Numbered from the stretch's first letter, positions 8,777 to 17,908 are shown. The stretch is DNA of 64,000 bases from Paraburkholderia lycopersici (GCF_900096975.1 NZ_FMYQ01000031.1:35923-99922); one strand, 5' to 3'. The notes: generated from the letters alone by a model not told the origin. A program made the numbers and translations.

Positions 8777-11700
8777 GTGCTGCCATGCAACGTTTGCTCG
8801 TTTCAGCGCTGATTGCCGTATGTGTGTTGTTCGTCGGCGCGGGATCGCGTCCCGCATGGGCCGACGATCAGGACAAGGCCGACAATACCGCGCAGCAGAA
8901 TATCGACGCGAATCCAACGCTGGGTGTGCCAAAGCCGAGCGCTTACGACAGCCAGGTCGTGCAGGGGCAGCCGTTCTTCCTGCTTTCCGATACGAGCTAC
9001 GGCAGCAACCAGCTCGCGCAGGTTCGTCTGGAAGCGCCGGGGCGCGAGTTCCAGTCGCAGCTCGAAGGCTATGGCGGCGCGGACATCGTCGTGTACAAGG
9101 TGGCGCATCCGCTCGCATTCCTGAAGGCACAGAAGAACCTGCATCGCCTGAACGTCAAGCCTGACTACCAGGGCGAAGGACTCGCGAACACGCTTGCTTA
9201 TCTATGGGACCGCTGGGTGAGCGACGCGCGGCGCGCGTGGCAGCGCGTGTTGTCGTTCGCGACGCGCAGCAAGGTGACCGAGGCGAAGCCCGAATTCGGG
9301 CTGGGCGAGCAGACAGGCAAGCCGACGCGCTTCGAACCCGAGTCGCGCTTTGCGCCGCTGCCCGGTTACGACGTGATTGGCCGATTCCGCTATCCGGTCT
9401 GGAACGCGAAGAGCATTCAGCCGCCCAAAGGCGTGGATCTGGCAGGGAGCAGCAGCAACTTCATCGCGGCATCGTCCGGCAACGTGATGATCCCGGTCGG
9501 CAAGCTGGCGCCGGGTCTCTATCTCGTCGAAGCGATCATCGGAAACTATCGTGCGCACACGCTGCTTTTCGTCTCGGACACGGTGGCGGTCGTGAAGGCG
9601 GCGTCGAGCGGAGTGCTCGTCTGGACCGCGCGGCGCGACAACGGCAAGCCGGTGCCGAATACCGAAGTCAACTGGACCGACGGCGTGGGTGTGCTGCAGA
9701 GCGGCTCGACCGGCGACGACGGCGCGCTGGTGTTGCAGCACCTGTCGCCGGAGCGCAGCTATGTGATCGGCAGCGATCCGCGGGGCGGGGTTTTCGTATC
9801 GGAGAATTTCTACTACGACAGCGAGATCTACAACACGAAGATCTACGCGGTTACAGACCGGCCGCTTTATCGCCCGGGCGATGCCGTCCACGTGAAATTC
9901 ATCGGCCGGGCGTTCCGGAGCGCGAATCAGTCGACGCCGGCCGCGCCCGCGCAAATCAAGTTCGAGGTGCTCGACCCGAACGGCGCGCCGATCATGACGC
10001 GCAGCGTGGATTTCGCATCGGAAACGGGCGGCGAAACAGACTTCATGTTGCCGACCACCGCGCAGGGCGGCGGCTACACCATGCGTTTCAACTACAACGG
10101 CGACAGCTACGGCAGCGCATTCCGCGTCGCGGAGTATGTGAAACCGCACTTCGACGTGAATCTCACGATGGACAAGCCCGATTATGCGACGGGCGACACG
10201 CCGAGGGGCAAGATTTCGCTGCGCTATCCAGACGGCAAGCCGGTCAGGAACGGCCGGGTGTCGGTCACGCTGCGCGCGCAGAAGGTGGCGATCGCCGATG
10301 GCGAGCTGCGCTATGCCGGCCTCTTTCCGGTGAAGCTCGAGCAGCAGGAACTGCAGACCGACGACGACGGTAATGCGTCCATCACGCTGCCCGCCGCAAA
10401 AGAACCGAGCCGCTATGCGCTCACACTGTTTGCGCAGGACGGCGCGGCGTACCGCGTGCGCGTGACGCGCGAAGTACTGATCGCGCGCGGAGCGACGCCG
10501 TATCGCCTGAGCACCGCGAAGTCGTTCTCGCAGCCGCACGAGCCGGTGCCGTTCACGCTCGCCGCGCTGGCGAATTCCGCCGCGGCGGGCAGCAACGCGC
10601 CGGGTGCGCACAGGCCGGCGAAGTGGGAGTGGGTGCGCCTCGAATCGCAGACGAAGTCCGATGGCACGCTACCCGCCGCGGGCGCTGATGGCAAAGTGAA
10701 CTTCTCGCTGGCTTTCGGCGAGCCGGGTTCGTACATGCTGTCGGTGAAGGACGACGCGGGCAACCTGCTCGCGGCCGCAAGCCATTGGGTGGCCGGGGAT
10801 GGCCTCAAGGTGATACCCGGCAGCGTCGAGATCGTGTTCGACCGCGACCACTATCGGATCGGCGATACGGCCGAAGCACTGATCACGTTCCCGTATGCGG
10901 TCGACGACGCACTGCTCACGCTCGAACGCGACAGCGTGGAAGCACATGCATTGCTGTCGAAGGGAGGCGACTGGCTGAGCTTGACGCGCGTCGCGCCCAC
11001 GCAATGGAAGGGGCGCATCAAGGTCGGCCCCGAGTTCGCACCGAACATGACCTTCTCCGTGGCCTACGTGCACGACGGCGAATACGTATTCCAGAACGCG
11101 GGCATCGTGGTCGCGAAGCCTTCGATCGATCTCGCCGTGACGAGCGACAAGCCGGTCTACGCGCCTGGCGAAACCGTCACGCTCGATCTCGGCAGCGCGC
11201 TCGGCGGCAAGCCGCTGCCGGCGCACCTGACGGTGAGCGTGGTCGATGAAATGGTGTACGTGCTGCAACCGGAGATCGCGCCGGACATCTCCGACTTCTT
11301 CTACCATCCGCGTCGCAACAACGTGCGCACGACGTCGAGCCTCTCGTTCATCACGTACGACCTCGCGGCGTCCGCGATGCGTGGCGCGCCGGGCGGTCCG
11401 CAGCGCGGGCAGTATAACGAGCGCGGCGTGAAGGTGCTCGAACGCCCGCGTCGCGACGACGTCGACACGGCCGCATGGCAGGCCGAGCTGCTGACCGATG
11501 CGAGCGGCCATGCGCGCATGGCGTTCAAAATGCCCGATTCGCTCGCGCGCTGGCGCATTACCGTGCGTGCGATCTCGGCCGACGGCACCGTGGGTCAGCG
11601 GATCGCATACGTGCGTTCGGACAAGCCGCTTTATCTAAAGTGGACCGGGCCCACGAGCTTTCGCAGCGGGGACCAGCCGGTGATCGATATGCTCGCGTTC

Positions 11701-13545
11701 AATCAGGGCAGCGCCGATGTGGACGCGCAATGGGTGGTGAACGGCGCGGGCCTCGCGAACAATCGCAAGATCACGCTCAAGCCCGGTGCGAACTATCTGT
11801 CGCTGCCGCGCGTGTCGCTCTCGCCGGGCCTCGTCGATGCAAGCCTGAGTGTGAACGGCAAGGCGATCGACCGGCTGCGGACCGCGGTGAAGCTCGGCGC
11901 GCCGGGCTGGCTCGATCTGCGCGAAGTGCCCGTCACGTTCGACGCGAATCCGAAGCCGCTCGCGCTCGCGCCGGATGCGCAGGACGTACGCGTGCGCCTC
12001 GTGTCGAACGGCACGAGCCAGTTCGCGCGCGTCGCCGACGACCTGATCGAATATCCGTACGGCTGCGCCGAGCAGACTTCGAGCCGGCTGATTCCGCTCG
12101 CCCTCGCGCACGATGCGTTCAGCAACAACGCCGCACCGCAGAGCGCGACGCAAGGTCTCGATGCGCGTCTGCGCAATCAGCGCCAGCGTCTCGCGCTACT
12201 CGCGGGCATCAACGGTGCATTCGGCTGGTGGGGCGACACGACGGGCGGCAGCGCATTCATCACGGCGTATGCGTATTACGCGGACTGGCTCGCGAGCCGC
12301 AGCCTCGGCATTACGTTGCCGGACAGCAACTGGCAGCATGCGCTCGACGTTTATCGCGACAACGGCGCGAAGGAACCGCTGCTGCAGCGTGCGCTCGCGC
12401 TGTGGCTATTGCAGCAGATGGGCCAGCCGGTCGCGACGCCGGTAGCGGGCGTCGCTGGCCAGCTTGCACAGCGCGCGTCGACGATGTTCGATCGGGATGC
12501 GAAAGGGGCAGCCCGCGCGTATGTGCCCCAGGACAGTCTCGTGTTCGCCGGGCCGGATTCCGCGCGCGGATTGCAGGCAGCGGTGGTGCTTACGGCCTGG
12601 ACCGCGCGGGTGACGCACGCGAGCTTGCCCGAAGGTTTCGATACGCTCGAGGCGCTCGCGCGCGCTTCGCTGATGTCGACTCCGTCGCCGCTGATCCAGA
12701 GCCTGCTTGCGATGGTCGGCGACGCGGGCGCGCCGGTCGACGCGAACGCCGTGCTGTCGCAAACCAGCGCGTCGTATCCGACCGTGGATCGCGCGTTCAC
12801 GCTGCTGTGGCTGCGCCGGGCGATGGCGGGTTCTCGCTCGGGCGACGCGGGACAACCGTTGCCGACGACGCTGCAAGGCGGCGGCTGGACGGGCGCGACG
12901 ACGCCGACTGGCGCGAGCGTCTGGACGTGGACGGGCGCCGGACTCCCGAAGTCGCTCGATATTGGCGGCGCGCGTCCGGACGTGTCGGCGCTAGTCTCGT
13001 ATCGCAGCCGCGCGGCACAGGAAAGTCGCCTGCCGGTGAAGGTCGAGCGCACGCTGTATCGACTCGATCCGGTCAAGCCGTCGACCGATGCCGACAAGGC
13101 GGAAGGGCATTTCACGTTCGTCGCGCACAGGATGAAACCCGGCGACGCGATCGACAGCAACGCCCTGTACGTCGACGAAGTCAGGCTCACACCGCCGCAA
13201 AACGCCGCGTTCCATTACGGTCTGCTCGATGTGCCGCTGCCGCCGGGCGGCTCGGTCGAGGCGACGAGCTGGGGCGTCGGCATCTCGGGGTTGCCTGGTC
13301 CGGGCGAAGGCGGCAGCGGCCCACAGCCGTTCGGGCGCGCGGCGACCTATGAAATGGGCGATCTGAGCTATCACCAGCCCGTGCCGCTGCTCGACCGTCC
13401 GGTGACGTTGCGCCAACTCGTGCGCTTTGCGTTGCCGGGCACGTTCACAATGCCGCCTGCACACTTCTTCCGCATGTATCAGCCGGACCAGAAAGCATAC
13501 GAAGGCGGACGTAGCGACCGCATGGTCACGCTGCGCATCGAGTGA
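8773..13545 (+). CDS. Bacterial alpha-2-macroglobulin (YfaS/MagD type) with a CAEQ thioester motif
   Basis: A 1590-residue protein with a Sec signal peptide (LLVSALIAVCVLFVGAGSRP then AWA). ATG 8773 is chosen because it overlaps the upstream stop; ATG 8785 is an alternative. Recognisable parts are repeated MG beta-sandwich domains with YRPGDAVHVKFIGRAF, the A2M family block around DGTVGQRIAYVRSDKPLYLK, and the thioester domain YPYGCAEQTSSRLIP with C1098-A-E-Q1101. The alpha-alpha toroid and C-terminal macroglobulin domains follow. These proteins trap proteases in the periplasm or at the inner membrane by bait-region cleavage and covalent capture. The operon type resembles yfaS/magD, which I recall as lacking the thioester, so the intact CxEQ is notable. 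There is no lipobox. Confidence 0.93.
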   Translation: MSAAMQRLLVSALIAVCVLFVGAGSRPAWADDQDKADNTAQQNIDANPTLGVPKPSAYDSQVVQGQPFFLLSDTSYGSNQLAQVRLEAPGREFQSQLEGYGGADIVVYKVAHPLAFLKAQKNLHRLNVKPDYQGEGLANTLAYLWDRWVSDARRAWQRVLSFATRSKVTEAKPEFGLGEQTGKPTRFEPESRFAPLPGYDVIGRFRYPVWNAKSIQPPKGVDLAGSSSNFIAASSGNVMIPVGKLAPGLYLVEAIIGNYRAHTLLFVSDTVAVVKAASSGVLVWTARRDNGKPVPNTEVNWTDGVGVLQSGSTGDDGALVLQHLSPERSYVIGSDPRGGVFVSENFYYDSEIYNTKIYAVTDRPLYRPGDAVHVKFIGRAFRSANQSTPAAPAQIKFEVLDPNGAPIMTRSVDFASETGGETDFMLPTTAQGGGYTMRFNYNGDSYGSAFRVAEYVKPHFDVNLTMDKPDYATGDTPRGKISLRYPDGKPVRNGRVSVTLRAQKVAIADGELRYAGLFPVKLEQQELQTDDDGNASITLPAAKEPSRYALTLFAQDGAAYRVRVTREVLIARGATPYRLSTAKSFSQPHEPVPFTLAALANSAAAGSNAPGAHRPAKWEWVRLESQTKSDGTLPAAGADGKVNFSLAFGEPGSYMLSVKDDAGNLLAAASHWVAGDGLKVIPGSVEIVFDRDHYRIGDTAEALITFPYAVDDALLTLERDSVEAHALLSKGGDWLSLTRVAPTQWKGRIKVGPEFAPNMTFSVAYVHDGEYVFQNAGIVVAKPSIDLAVTSDKPVYAPGETVTLDLGSALGGKPLPAHLTVSVVDEMVYVLQPEIAPDISDFFYHPRRNNVRTTSSLSFITYDLAASAMRGAPGGPQRGQYNERGVKVLERPRRDDVDTAAWQAELLTDASGHARMAFKMPDSLARWRITVRAISADGTVGQRIAYVRSDKPLYLKWTGPTSFRSGDQPVIDMLAFNQGSADVDAQWVVNGAGLANNRKITLKPGANYLSLPRVSLSPGLVDASLSVNGKAIDRLRTAVKLGAPGWLDLREVPVTFDANPKPLALAPDAQDVRVRLVSNGTSQFARVADDLIEYPYGCAEQTSSRLIPLALAHDAFSNNAAPQSATQGLDARLRNQRQRLALLAGINGAFGWWGDTTGGSAFITAYAYYADWLASRSLGITLPDSNWQHALDVYRDNGAKEPLLQRALALWLLQQMGQPVATPVAGVAGQLAQRASTMFDRDAKGAARAYVPQDSLVFAGPDSARGLQAAVVLTAWTARVTHASLPEGFDTLEALARASLMSTPSPLIQSLLAMVGDAGAPVDANAVLSQTSASYPTVDRAFTLLWLRRAMAGSRSGDAGQPLPTTLQGGGWTGATTPTGASVWTWTGAGLPKSLDIGGARPDVSALVSYRSRAAQESRLPVKVERTLYRLDPVKPSTDADKAEGHFTFVAHRMKPGDAIDSNALYVDEVRLTPPQNAAFHYGLLDVPLPPGGSVEATSWGVGISGLPGPGEGGSGPQPFGRAATYEMGDLSYHQPVPLLDRPVTLRQLVRFALPGTFTMPPAHFFRMYQPDQKAYEGGRSDRMVTLRIE

Positions 13546-13553
13546 GGTCTGAC

Positions 13554-15320
13554 GTGAGAGCCCGCATCGTCGGATGGGTCGCGGCCTGCATGATCGGCCA
13601 GGCGGCGCTTTCTCCGACGCCCACGTACGCGGCGAACACGAGCAAGGACAGGAGCAAGGACAGGAGCGCGCGTCCGACGCTGTCCGCTCAACCGACGTTG
13701 CTCTTCGCATGGCGGCGCGGCGACGACGCGCGCTTGTGGACCTTCGGTCCTTCCGTCGATGCCGGCGCCGACGCGTCGCGCCAGGGCAATCCGCTGCCGC
13801 CGGCGCTGGAAGCGCCGCTCGGCAGCGTGTGGAAGCTGTTCGTCTACGCTTATCTCGTCGACCGGCAGATTCCCGCATCCGATTACCAATGCGATGGGCA
13901 TGATCGCGACGAGGTGTACTGCTGCCTGGCCGGCGGGCATATCGACCGGGACCGCGCGCTGGTGCAATCGTGCGGTCTGTTCTTCGAGCCGCACCGGCTG
14001 CAACTCGACCCGGCCGGCTGGCGCCAGTATTGGCGCGCGCGGAAGGCGCCGGCGTGGCTGCAGGATCTGCATGCGCTGCGGCCCGAACGCCGCGTGCGTG
14101 TGAGCGAGTTGCTGGACGCGTTGCAGGCGGTGCCCGCACGCGCGCGGGACGACACCGCGAGCACGCTGGTGTCGGTCGTCACGAGCGGGCGGGGCGAGGG
14201 GACCGTTTCGTTCTACGGTGGTCTTTTGCGGGCGAAAACGTGGACCATGTCCGATCTGTCGAATGCGGGCGGCTATGAAGGCGGCGCTGCGGGATGGCTC
14301 GCGGATGGCACGCCGGTCTGGCTCGGCGGCCGTGGCGGCAGCGCGAACGTGCTGGCCGCCGCCGCGCCGCGCATCGCGCCGCTGGTCGCGCAAAGCGCGG
14401 TACCCGACGATCGTGCGTGCGTGGTGGTCGATTTCTTTTCCCGCTATCCGATACGAAAAGTGCTCGATACGCACGCCAATGGCAGGCCCGCGCAGCCCGG
14501 TCTCCTCGAAGGCGCCTTCAGCGTCGGCTTTGAAAGCGGCAACTGGTTGCCGATCGAGAGCCGCGGAGAGTTGCTGCTCGATCGCGATGACGCCGGCAAG
14601 CTGCACATTCGCGGGCGCTTCGGCATGAACGACTACGTGGCGCGCGTGGTGGAGCGCGAGGGCGACACCGCGCAACCGGAGGCGGCGCGTGCACTGGCCA
14701 TTGCTGCGCGCAGCTATCTCGTGCAGCACGCCGGGCGCGAGCGCGGTTGCTACCGGATCGACGACAGCAGCCGCACGCAGCGGGTGTTGCCGCAAGCACC
14801 TCGCGCGGCGTCGCGCGAGGTCGCCGACTTCACCGACGGTCTCGTGCTCGCCGGGACGCCGGTGCAGTTTCATCACGACAAGGCGGCGCCCGGACAGATG
14901 AGCTGGCTGGACGCGAAGGCCGCCGCGCAACGCGGTCTCGCGTTCGACGCGATTCTTGCCCGCACCTGGCCGGCGGCGGCGCTTACGTCGTTTTCAAGCC
15001 CGCTCGCGGGCGATTGCGAGCCGGTGATTGCCGCGCACGCCTGGCTGCAACACGAGATGCCGAAGTGGGACCGGCGCCTGGCGGGCGAGGCAGGATACGA
15101 AGAGCCGGCATTGCCTGCGGTGTGTGAAGTGACGGCGGGCCGACCGTATGCCGATGCGGGGCGCAACCGCATCTATATTCGCCGTCTGCAGTCCGACGAC
15201 GACCGCATCGCGCTTGCGCACGAATACCTGCACCTCGCGTTCGAACATCATCCGCGCGGACTGGACGAAGTGTTCATCGAGCAGGCCGCTCGCGACCTGA
15301 TTCTTAAGGAACCCAAATGA
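13554..15320 (+). CDS. DUF2300 protein (YfaQ): PBP-like, SpoIID-like and HExxH segments in one chain
   Basis: GTG 13554 is chosen because GAGTGAGG lies six bases before it; GTG 13542, overlapping the upstream stop, is the alternative. The 588-residue exported protein has three visible parts. Residues about 85-235 contain GSVWK (S91-x-x-K94), SCG (139-141) and KTW (228-230), in the order SxxK, SxN, KTG of penicillin-recognising enzymes. Residues about 355-420 read NDYVARVVEREG ... EAARALAIAARSYL ... SSRTQRVL, resembling the SpoIID lytic transglycosylase core (candidate Glu369). Residues 556-560 are HEYLH, a zinc-peptidase HExxH, with Glu residues 12 and 16 further on. E. coli yfaQ is the orthologue by position. 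Activities are inferred. Confidence 0.82.
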   Translation: MRARIVGWVAACMIGQAALSPTPTYAANTSKDRSKDRSARPTLSAQPTLLFAWRRGDDARLWTFGPSVDAGADASRQGNPLPPALEAPLGSVWKLFVYAYLVDRQIPASDYQCDGHDRDEVYCCLAGGHIDRDRALVQSCGLFFEPHRLQLDPAGWRQYWRARKAPAWLQDLHALRPERRVRVSELLDALQAVPARARDDTASTLVSVVTSGRGEGTVSFYGGLLRAKTWTMSDLSNAGGYEGGAAGWLADGTPVWLGGRGGSANVLAAAAPRIAPLVAQSAVPDDRACVVVDFFSRYPIRKVLDTHANGRPAQPGLLEGAFSVGFESGNWLPIESRGELLLDRDDAGKLHIRGRFGMNDYVARVVEREGDTAQPEAARALAIAARSYLVQHAGRERGCYRIDDSSRTQRVLPQAPRAASREVADFTDGLVLAGTPVQFHHDKAAPGQMSWLDAKAAAQRGLAFDAILARTWPAAALTSFSSPLAGDCEPVIAAHAWLQHEMPKWDRRLAGEAGYEEPALPAVCEVTAGRPYADAGRNRIYIRRLQSDDDRIALAHEYLHLAFEHHPRGLDEVFIEQAARDLILKEPK

Positions 15321-16141
15321 TGCTGAAATCGCTGGCCTGCGTGGCATGCGGCGCGGCGCTTCTCTCGGCCCATGCGCTTGCCGCGGCGAACGACGCGGAT
15401 TCCGGCACGCTTGCACGGCTCACCGGCGCGTTCAACGGCTGGCGTCACAGTGGGCTGACGAACGAAGGCGAGCAGTACGTGGCCGCCTATCCGCGCCCGC
15501 CCGTCGATCGCGGGGCGCAGCGCTTTCGTACGCTGATCCAGGGCCAGCTCAAACGGGTCGACCTCCATGTGCGCCGGCCGCCTGCGCTGGTCGTAAACGG
15601 TAACCCGACGCCGCTTTACACCGACGAGCAAGGCTGGTTCGCGCGGCCGTGGGCGTTCGGCGCGGGCTCGAACAGCATCGAGCTCATCTCGGCGGATGGG
15701 GCGAAGCGCCAGCGCATGCAGTTTTACGAAGCGGATCGCACGAAGCCGCAGGCAAAGCTGCGTGCGGTCGTAACCTGGGACGATCCGCACGCGCAGGTCG
15801 ATCTGCACGTGATTACACCGGGCGGTCTGCACGCGTTCTTCGCGAATCCGACGCTCGAAGATGGAAGCGGCTTCGACGTCGACTCGGTGGACGGCGCGGG
15901 GCCAGGGATCTTTTCTTCCGCGGCGCCGGAGCACGGCATCTGGCTTTTCTTCCTCAATTACTGGGGCAACTTCGATTCGACCGGTTATAACTTCGATTCG
16001 GGTGCGCACGATCGCGACGTGATTACCGCGACGCTCACGCTCGTGTTCGACGAGAACACGCCCAACGAGCGCCGCGAAACGCGCGTGGTGCCACTGCGCA
16101 AGATCGGCGACCTGGTCCTCGTGAAGAGTGAGCAGCTATGA
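15317..16141 (+). CDS. DUF2135 family secreted protein (YfaP-like), copy 1
   Basis: A 274-residue precursor with a signal peptide (VACGAALLSAHALA-AAND). The C-terminal DUF2135 region contains VTWDDPHAQVDLHVITPGG, GFDVDSVDGAGPGIFSSAA and LFFLNYWGNF, as in E. coli YfaP at the end of the yfa operon. The Asp-rich pattern WDxxxxxVDLHVxxP suggests a calcium-binding beta sandwich, though this is inference. The start overlaps the previous stop (ATGA) and AAGGA lies six bases upstream. The function is unknown; it is presumably a periplasmic partner of the macroglobulin. Confidence 0.85.
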   Translation: MMLKSLACVACGAALLSAHALAAANDADSGTLARLTGAFNGWRHSGLTNEGEQYVAAYPRPPVDRGAQRFRTLIQGQLKRVDLHVRRPPALVVNGNPTPLYTDEQGWFARPWAFGAGSNSIELISADGAKRQRMQFYEADRTKPQAKLRAVVTWDDPHAQVDLHVITPGGLHAFFANPTLEDGSGFDVDSVDGAGPGIFSSAAPEHGIWLFFLNYWGNFDSTGYNFDSGAHDRDVITATLTLVFDENTPNERRETRVVPLRKIGDLVLVKSEQL

Positions 16142-16947
16142 GCATGCGTTTTCCTCGTTGCAATTCGGGCTGGCTCCGCAGGCTGGCGTGCGGCGTGACG
16201 CTGTCGTGCGGATGGGCCGGCCTCACGCATGCCGATACGATCGACTTCTCCGTGCCGCTAAACGGCTGGCGCAATTCAACAGGCAACACCGAGCGCTACA
16301 CCCAGGACGTGCACTATCCGGCGGTGGCGGTGAACACGCCGGAAGGTCAGTCGGTCAACGCGATGATCGCCGGGCAGATCAAGGCCGCGCCGAAGGCGAA
16401 GGCGCGCAGTCCGGTCGGCACGCTCGTCGTGAACGGCACGCCGATGCCGCAGCGTATCGAGGAGGACGGGCGGTTTTCGCGACCGTTCTCGTTCGATACG
16501 GGCAGCAATGCCGTCGAGTTGCGCACTGCGGATGGCGCGCGCAAGCGCGTGCAGTTCTATGACGCGAATTCGGGCAAGATTCATCCACGTCTGCGCATCC
16601 TGCTGGCCTGGGACACCGATGGCACTGACCTCGATCTGCACGTGATCTCGCCCGATGGCTACCACACGTGGTACGGCGACCGCGTGGTGCCAAACGGCGG
16701 CGCGCTCGATGTCGACGTGACGACGGGTTATGGTCCGGAAATCTATTCCAATGCTGCGCCGTTGCCGGGAACGTACCTCGTCTACGTCAACTATTTCGGT
16801 CAGGGTGGGAGCGAGGCCGACATGACCGTAGCGCAGGTCACGATCATTACCAACGAGGACACGCCAAGCGAAAAACGGGAGATCGTGGTCGTACCGATGC
16901 GCGGGGCAGGAGAACTCACGCTGGCGAAACGATTCGAGTTTCCCTGA
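16138..16947 (+). CDS. DUF2135 family secreted protein, copy 2
   Basis: A 269-residue paralogue of the preceding protein. Both share NGWR near the mature N-terminus, a middle LVVNGTPMPQRI / LVVNGNPTPLYT segment, and the WDTDGTDLDLHVISPDG / YGPEIYSNAAPLPGTYLVYV DUF2135 core, so the pair arose by tandem duplication. A signal peptide ends near THA. The start overlaps the previous stop as ATGA, so it is the last of six coupled genes. Having two DUF2135 genes, as I recall for the P. aeruginosa mag operon, differs from the single yfaP in E. coli. The function is unknown. Confidence 0.85.
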   Translation: MSMRFPRCNSGWLRRLACGVTLSCGWAGLTHADTIDFSVPLNGWRNSTGNTERYTQDVHYPAVAVNTPEGQSVNAMIAGQIKAAPKAKARSPVGTLVVNGTPMPQRIEEDGRFSRPFSFDTGSNAVELRTADGARKRVQFYDANSGKIHPRLRILLAWDTDGTDLDLHVISPDGYHTWYGDRVVPNGGALDVDVTTGYGPEIYSNAAPLPGTYLVYVNYFGQGGSEADMTVAQVTIITNEDTPSEKREIVVVPMRGAGELTLAKRFEFP

Positions 16948-17348
16948 ACTGGAAGTAGTTGAACTGGAAGCCGTCACGCGATTTCCAATGTGCGCGCCCT
17001 GACCCTTGTCATCGCCAGTTTTTGGCATCATCTTCTGGCTGGGTCGTCGGCAGTCCAGACGACTATAGATGCAAATATGTGCACGCTGGTACTGTTGGCG
17101 CTCATGCGCTGCGCTATCCGTTCGCGAGTCCCTCCGATAATCAGGCCGCCTTGGTGCAAGTAACGTCGGCCACTATTGGAGGCCGACTACGACCCTCAAA
17201 TTGTCGCGGTGCATGATCGGTGTGACGTGCTATCCCTCTCCGCACTGGGATGATGCAACGAAAGATCACCCAGTTACGGTGCGCCGCGACAGGAGTCGGT
17301 CCGCTTGCTGTTCGAGTTCCCTGTCAGCCACCGCGATGCGCTTCTGGA
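16948..17348. other. Gene-poor stretch after the macroglobulin operon
   Basis: The 11-base word TGAACTGGAAG occurs twice in tandem (about 16945-16971). No clear terminator is seen. Short open frames exist but have no recognisable protein pattern. It leads directly into the IS3 OrfA fragment. Confidence 0.4.
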
Positions 17349-17447
17349 TGCTTCAGTGTTGAACAGATGGTGGCCGTGCTGAAACAGGCCGAGGCGGGGA
17401 TACCGGTCGCCGAATTGATTCGCCATGTCGGCGTATCGGAACAGACT
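17349..17447 (+). pseudogene. IS3-family OrfA fragment
   Basis: About 33 codons read CFSVEQMVAVLKQAEAG followed by IPVAELIRHVGVSEQT, the helix-turn-helix N-terminus of IS3-group OrfA (consensus FTEEQIIAVLKQAEAGVPVAELIRKxGISEQTFYRWK). Similarity ends exactly where FYRWK would follow. No OrfB is present next to it. This is a dead IS remnant marking the right side of the accessory segment. Confidence 0.8.
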
Positions 17448-17537
17448 CGGTCAGCGCCTGCAATGAGGTGCGGCGCCGGAACGCGTGGCGCCGCGCGCTT
17501 TAATGCGGCTTGGCGGTCGCGCCGACGCCGAAGCGCG

Positions 17538-17783
17538 CTAATCGACGCGATTGCGGTCGCGCACGAGGATCGAGATGTAAATCGCCGTGCAGACGACGAT
17601 GATGACCACGCCAGCGATCACCTTCTGATGGTCGAAATTGATAAGGCCGATCACCGCGATGGCAATGCCCGCAGCGGAGCCCAGCGTGCCCATGGCTGCA
17701 ACGAAGATGCGCACCTTGCTCCACACGCGATGGCGCCGCTCGGGGCCTGCGCCTTCCATAAACTGATGCAATCGATCAAACAT
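17538..17783 (-). CDS. Small two-helix inner membrane protein, unknown function
   Basis: An 81-residue protein with a charged N-terminus (MFDRLHQFMEGAGPERRHRV) and two predicted helices: FVAAMGTLGSAAGIAIAVIG and VIAGVVIIVVCTAIYISILV, ending RDRNRVD. A GGAAGAG stretch lies about six bases before the ATG. The alternation of hydrophobic helices and basic flanks supports a genuine membrane protein with both ends in the cytoplasm. It stands alone between the IS3 remnant and an intergenic region. I do not recognise the family. Confidence 0.65.
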   Translation of the reverse strand: MFDRLHQFMEGAGPERRHRVWSKVRIFVAAMGTLGSAAGIAIAVIGLINFDHQKVIAGVVIIVVCTAIYISILVRDRNRVD

Positions 17784-17888
17784 GGCGGCTCTTCCGGGTT
17801 GGGTAACGGGTGGTCATGCGGCGCGATTGAGCGGGCTGCCAGCCCAAAATCATTATAGCGAGGCAATTATTACGCATTCTTTCCTTTG

Positions 17889-17908
17889 CCCGTGCAATAT
17901 CGCACGGG
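17889..17908. repeat. Perfect 7-bp inverted repeat
   Basis: CCCGTGC (17889-17895) and GCACGGG (17902-17908) are perfect complements with a six-base loop; T6 follows at 17921. It is just upstream of the small membrane protein gene on the other strand and could be an operator or a weak terminator. Confidence 0.35.

Noticed and set aside
16959..17216. 85-codon open frame after the macroglobulin operon
   Set aside because: No ribosome site and no recognisable protein pattern, and it lies in a region of IS debris.
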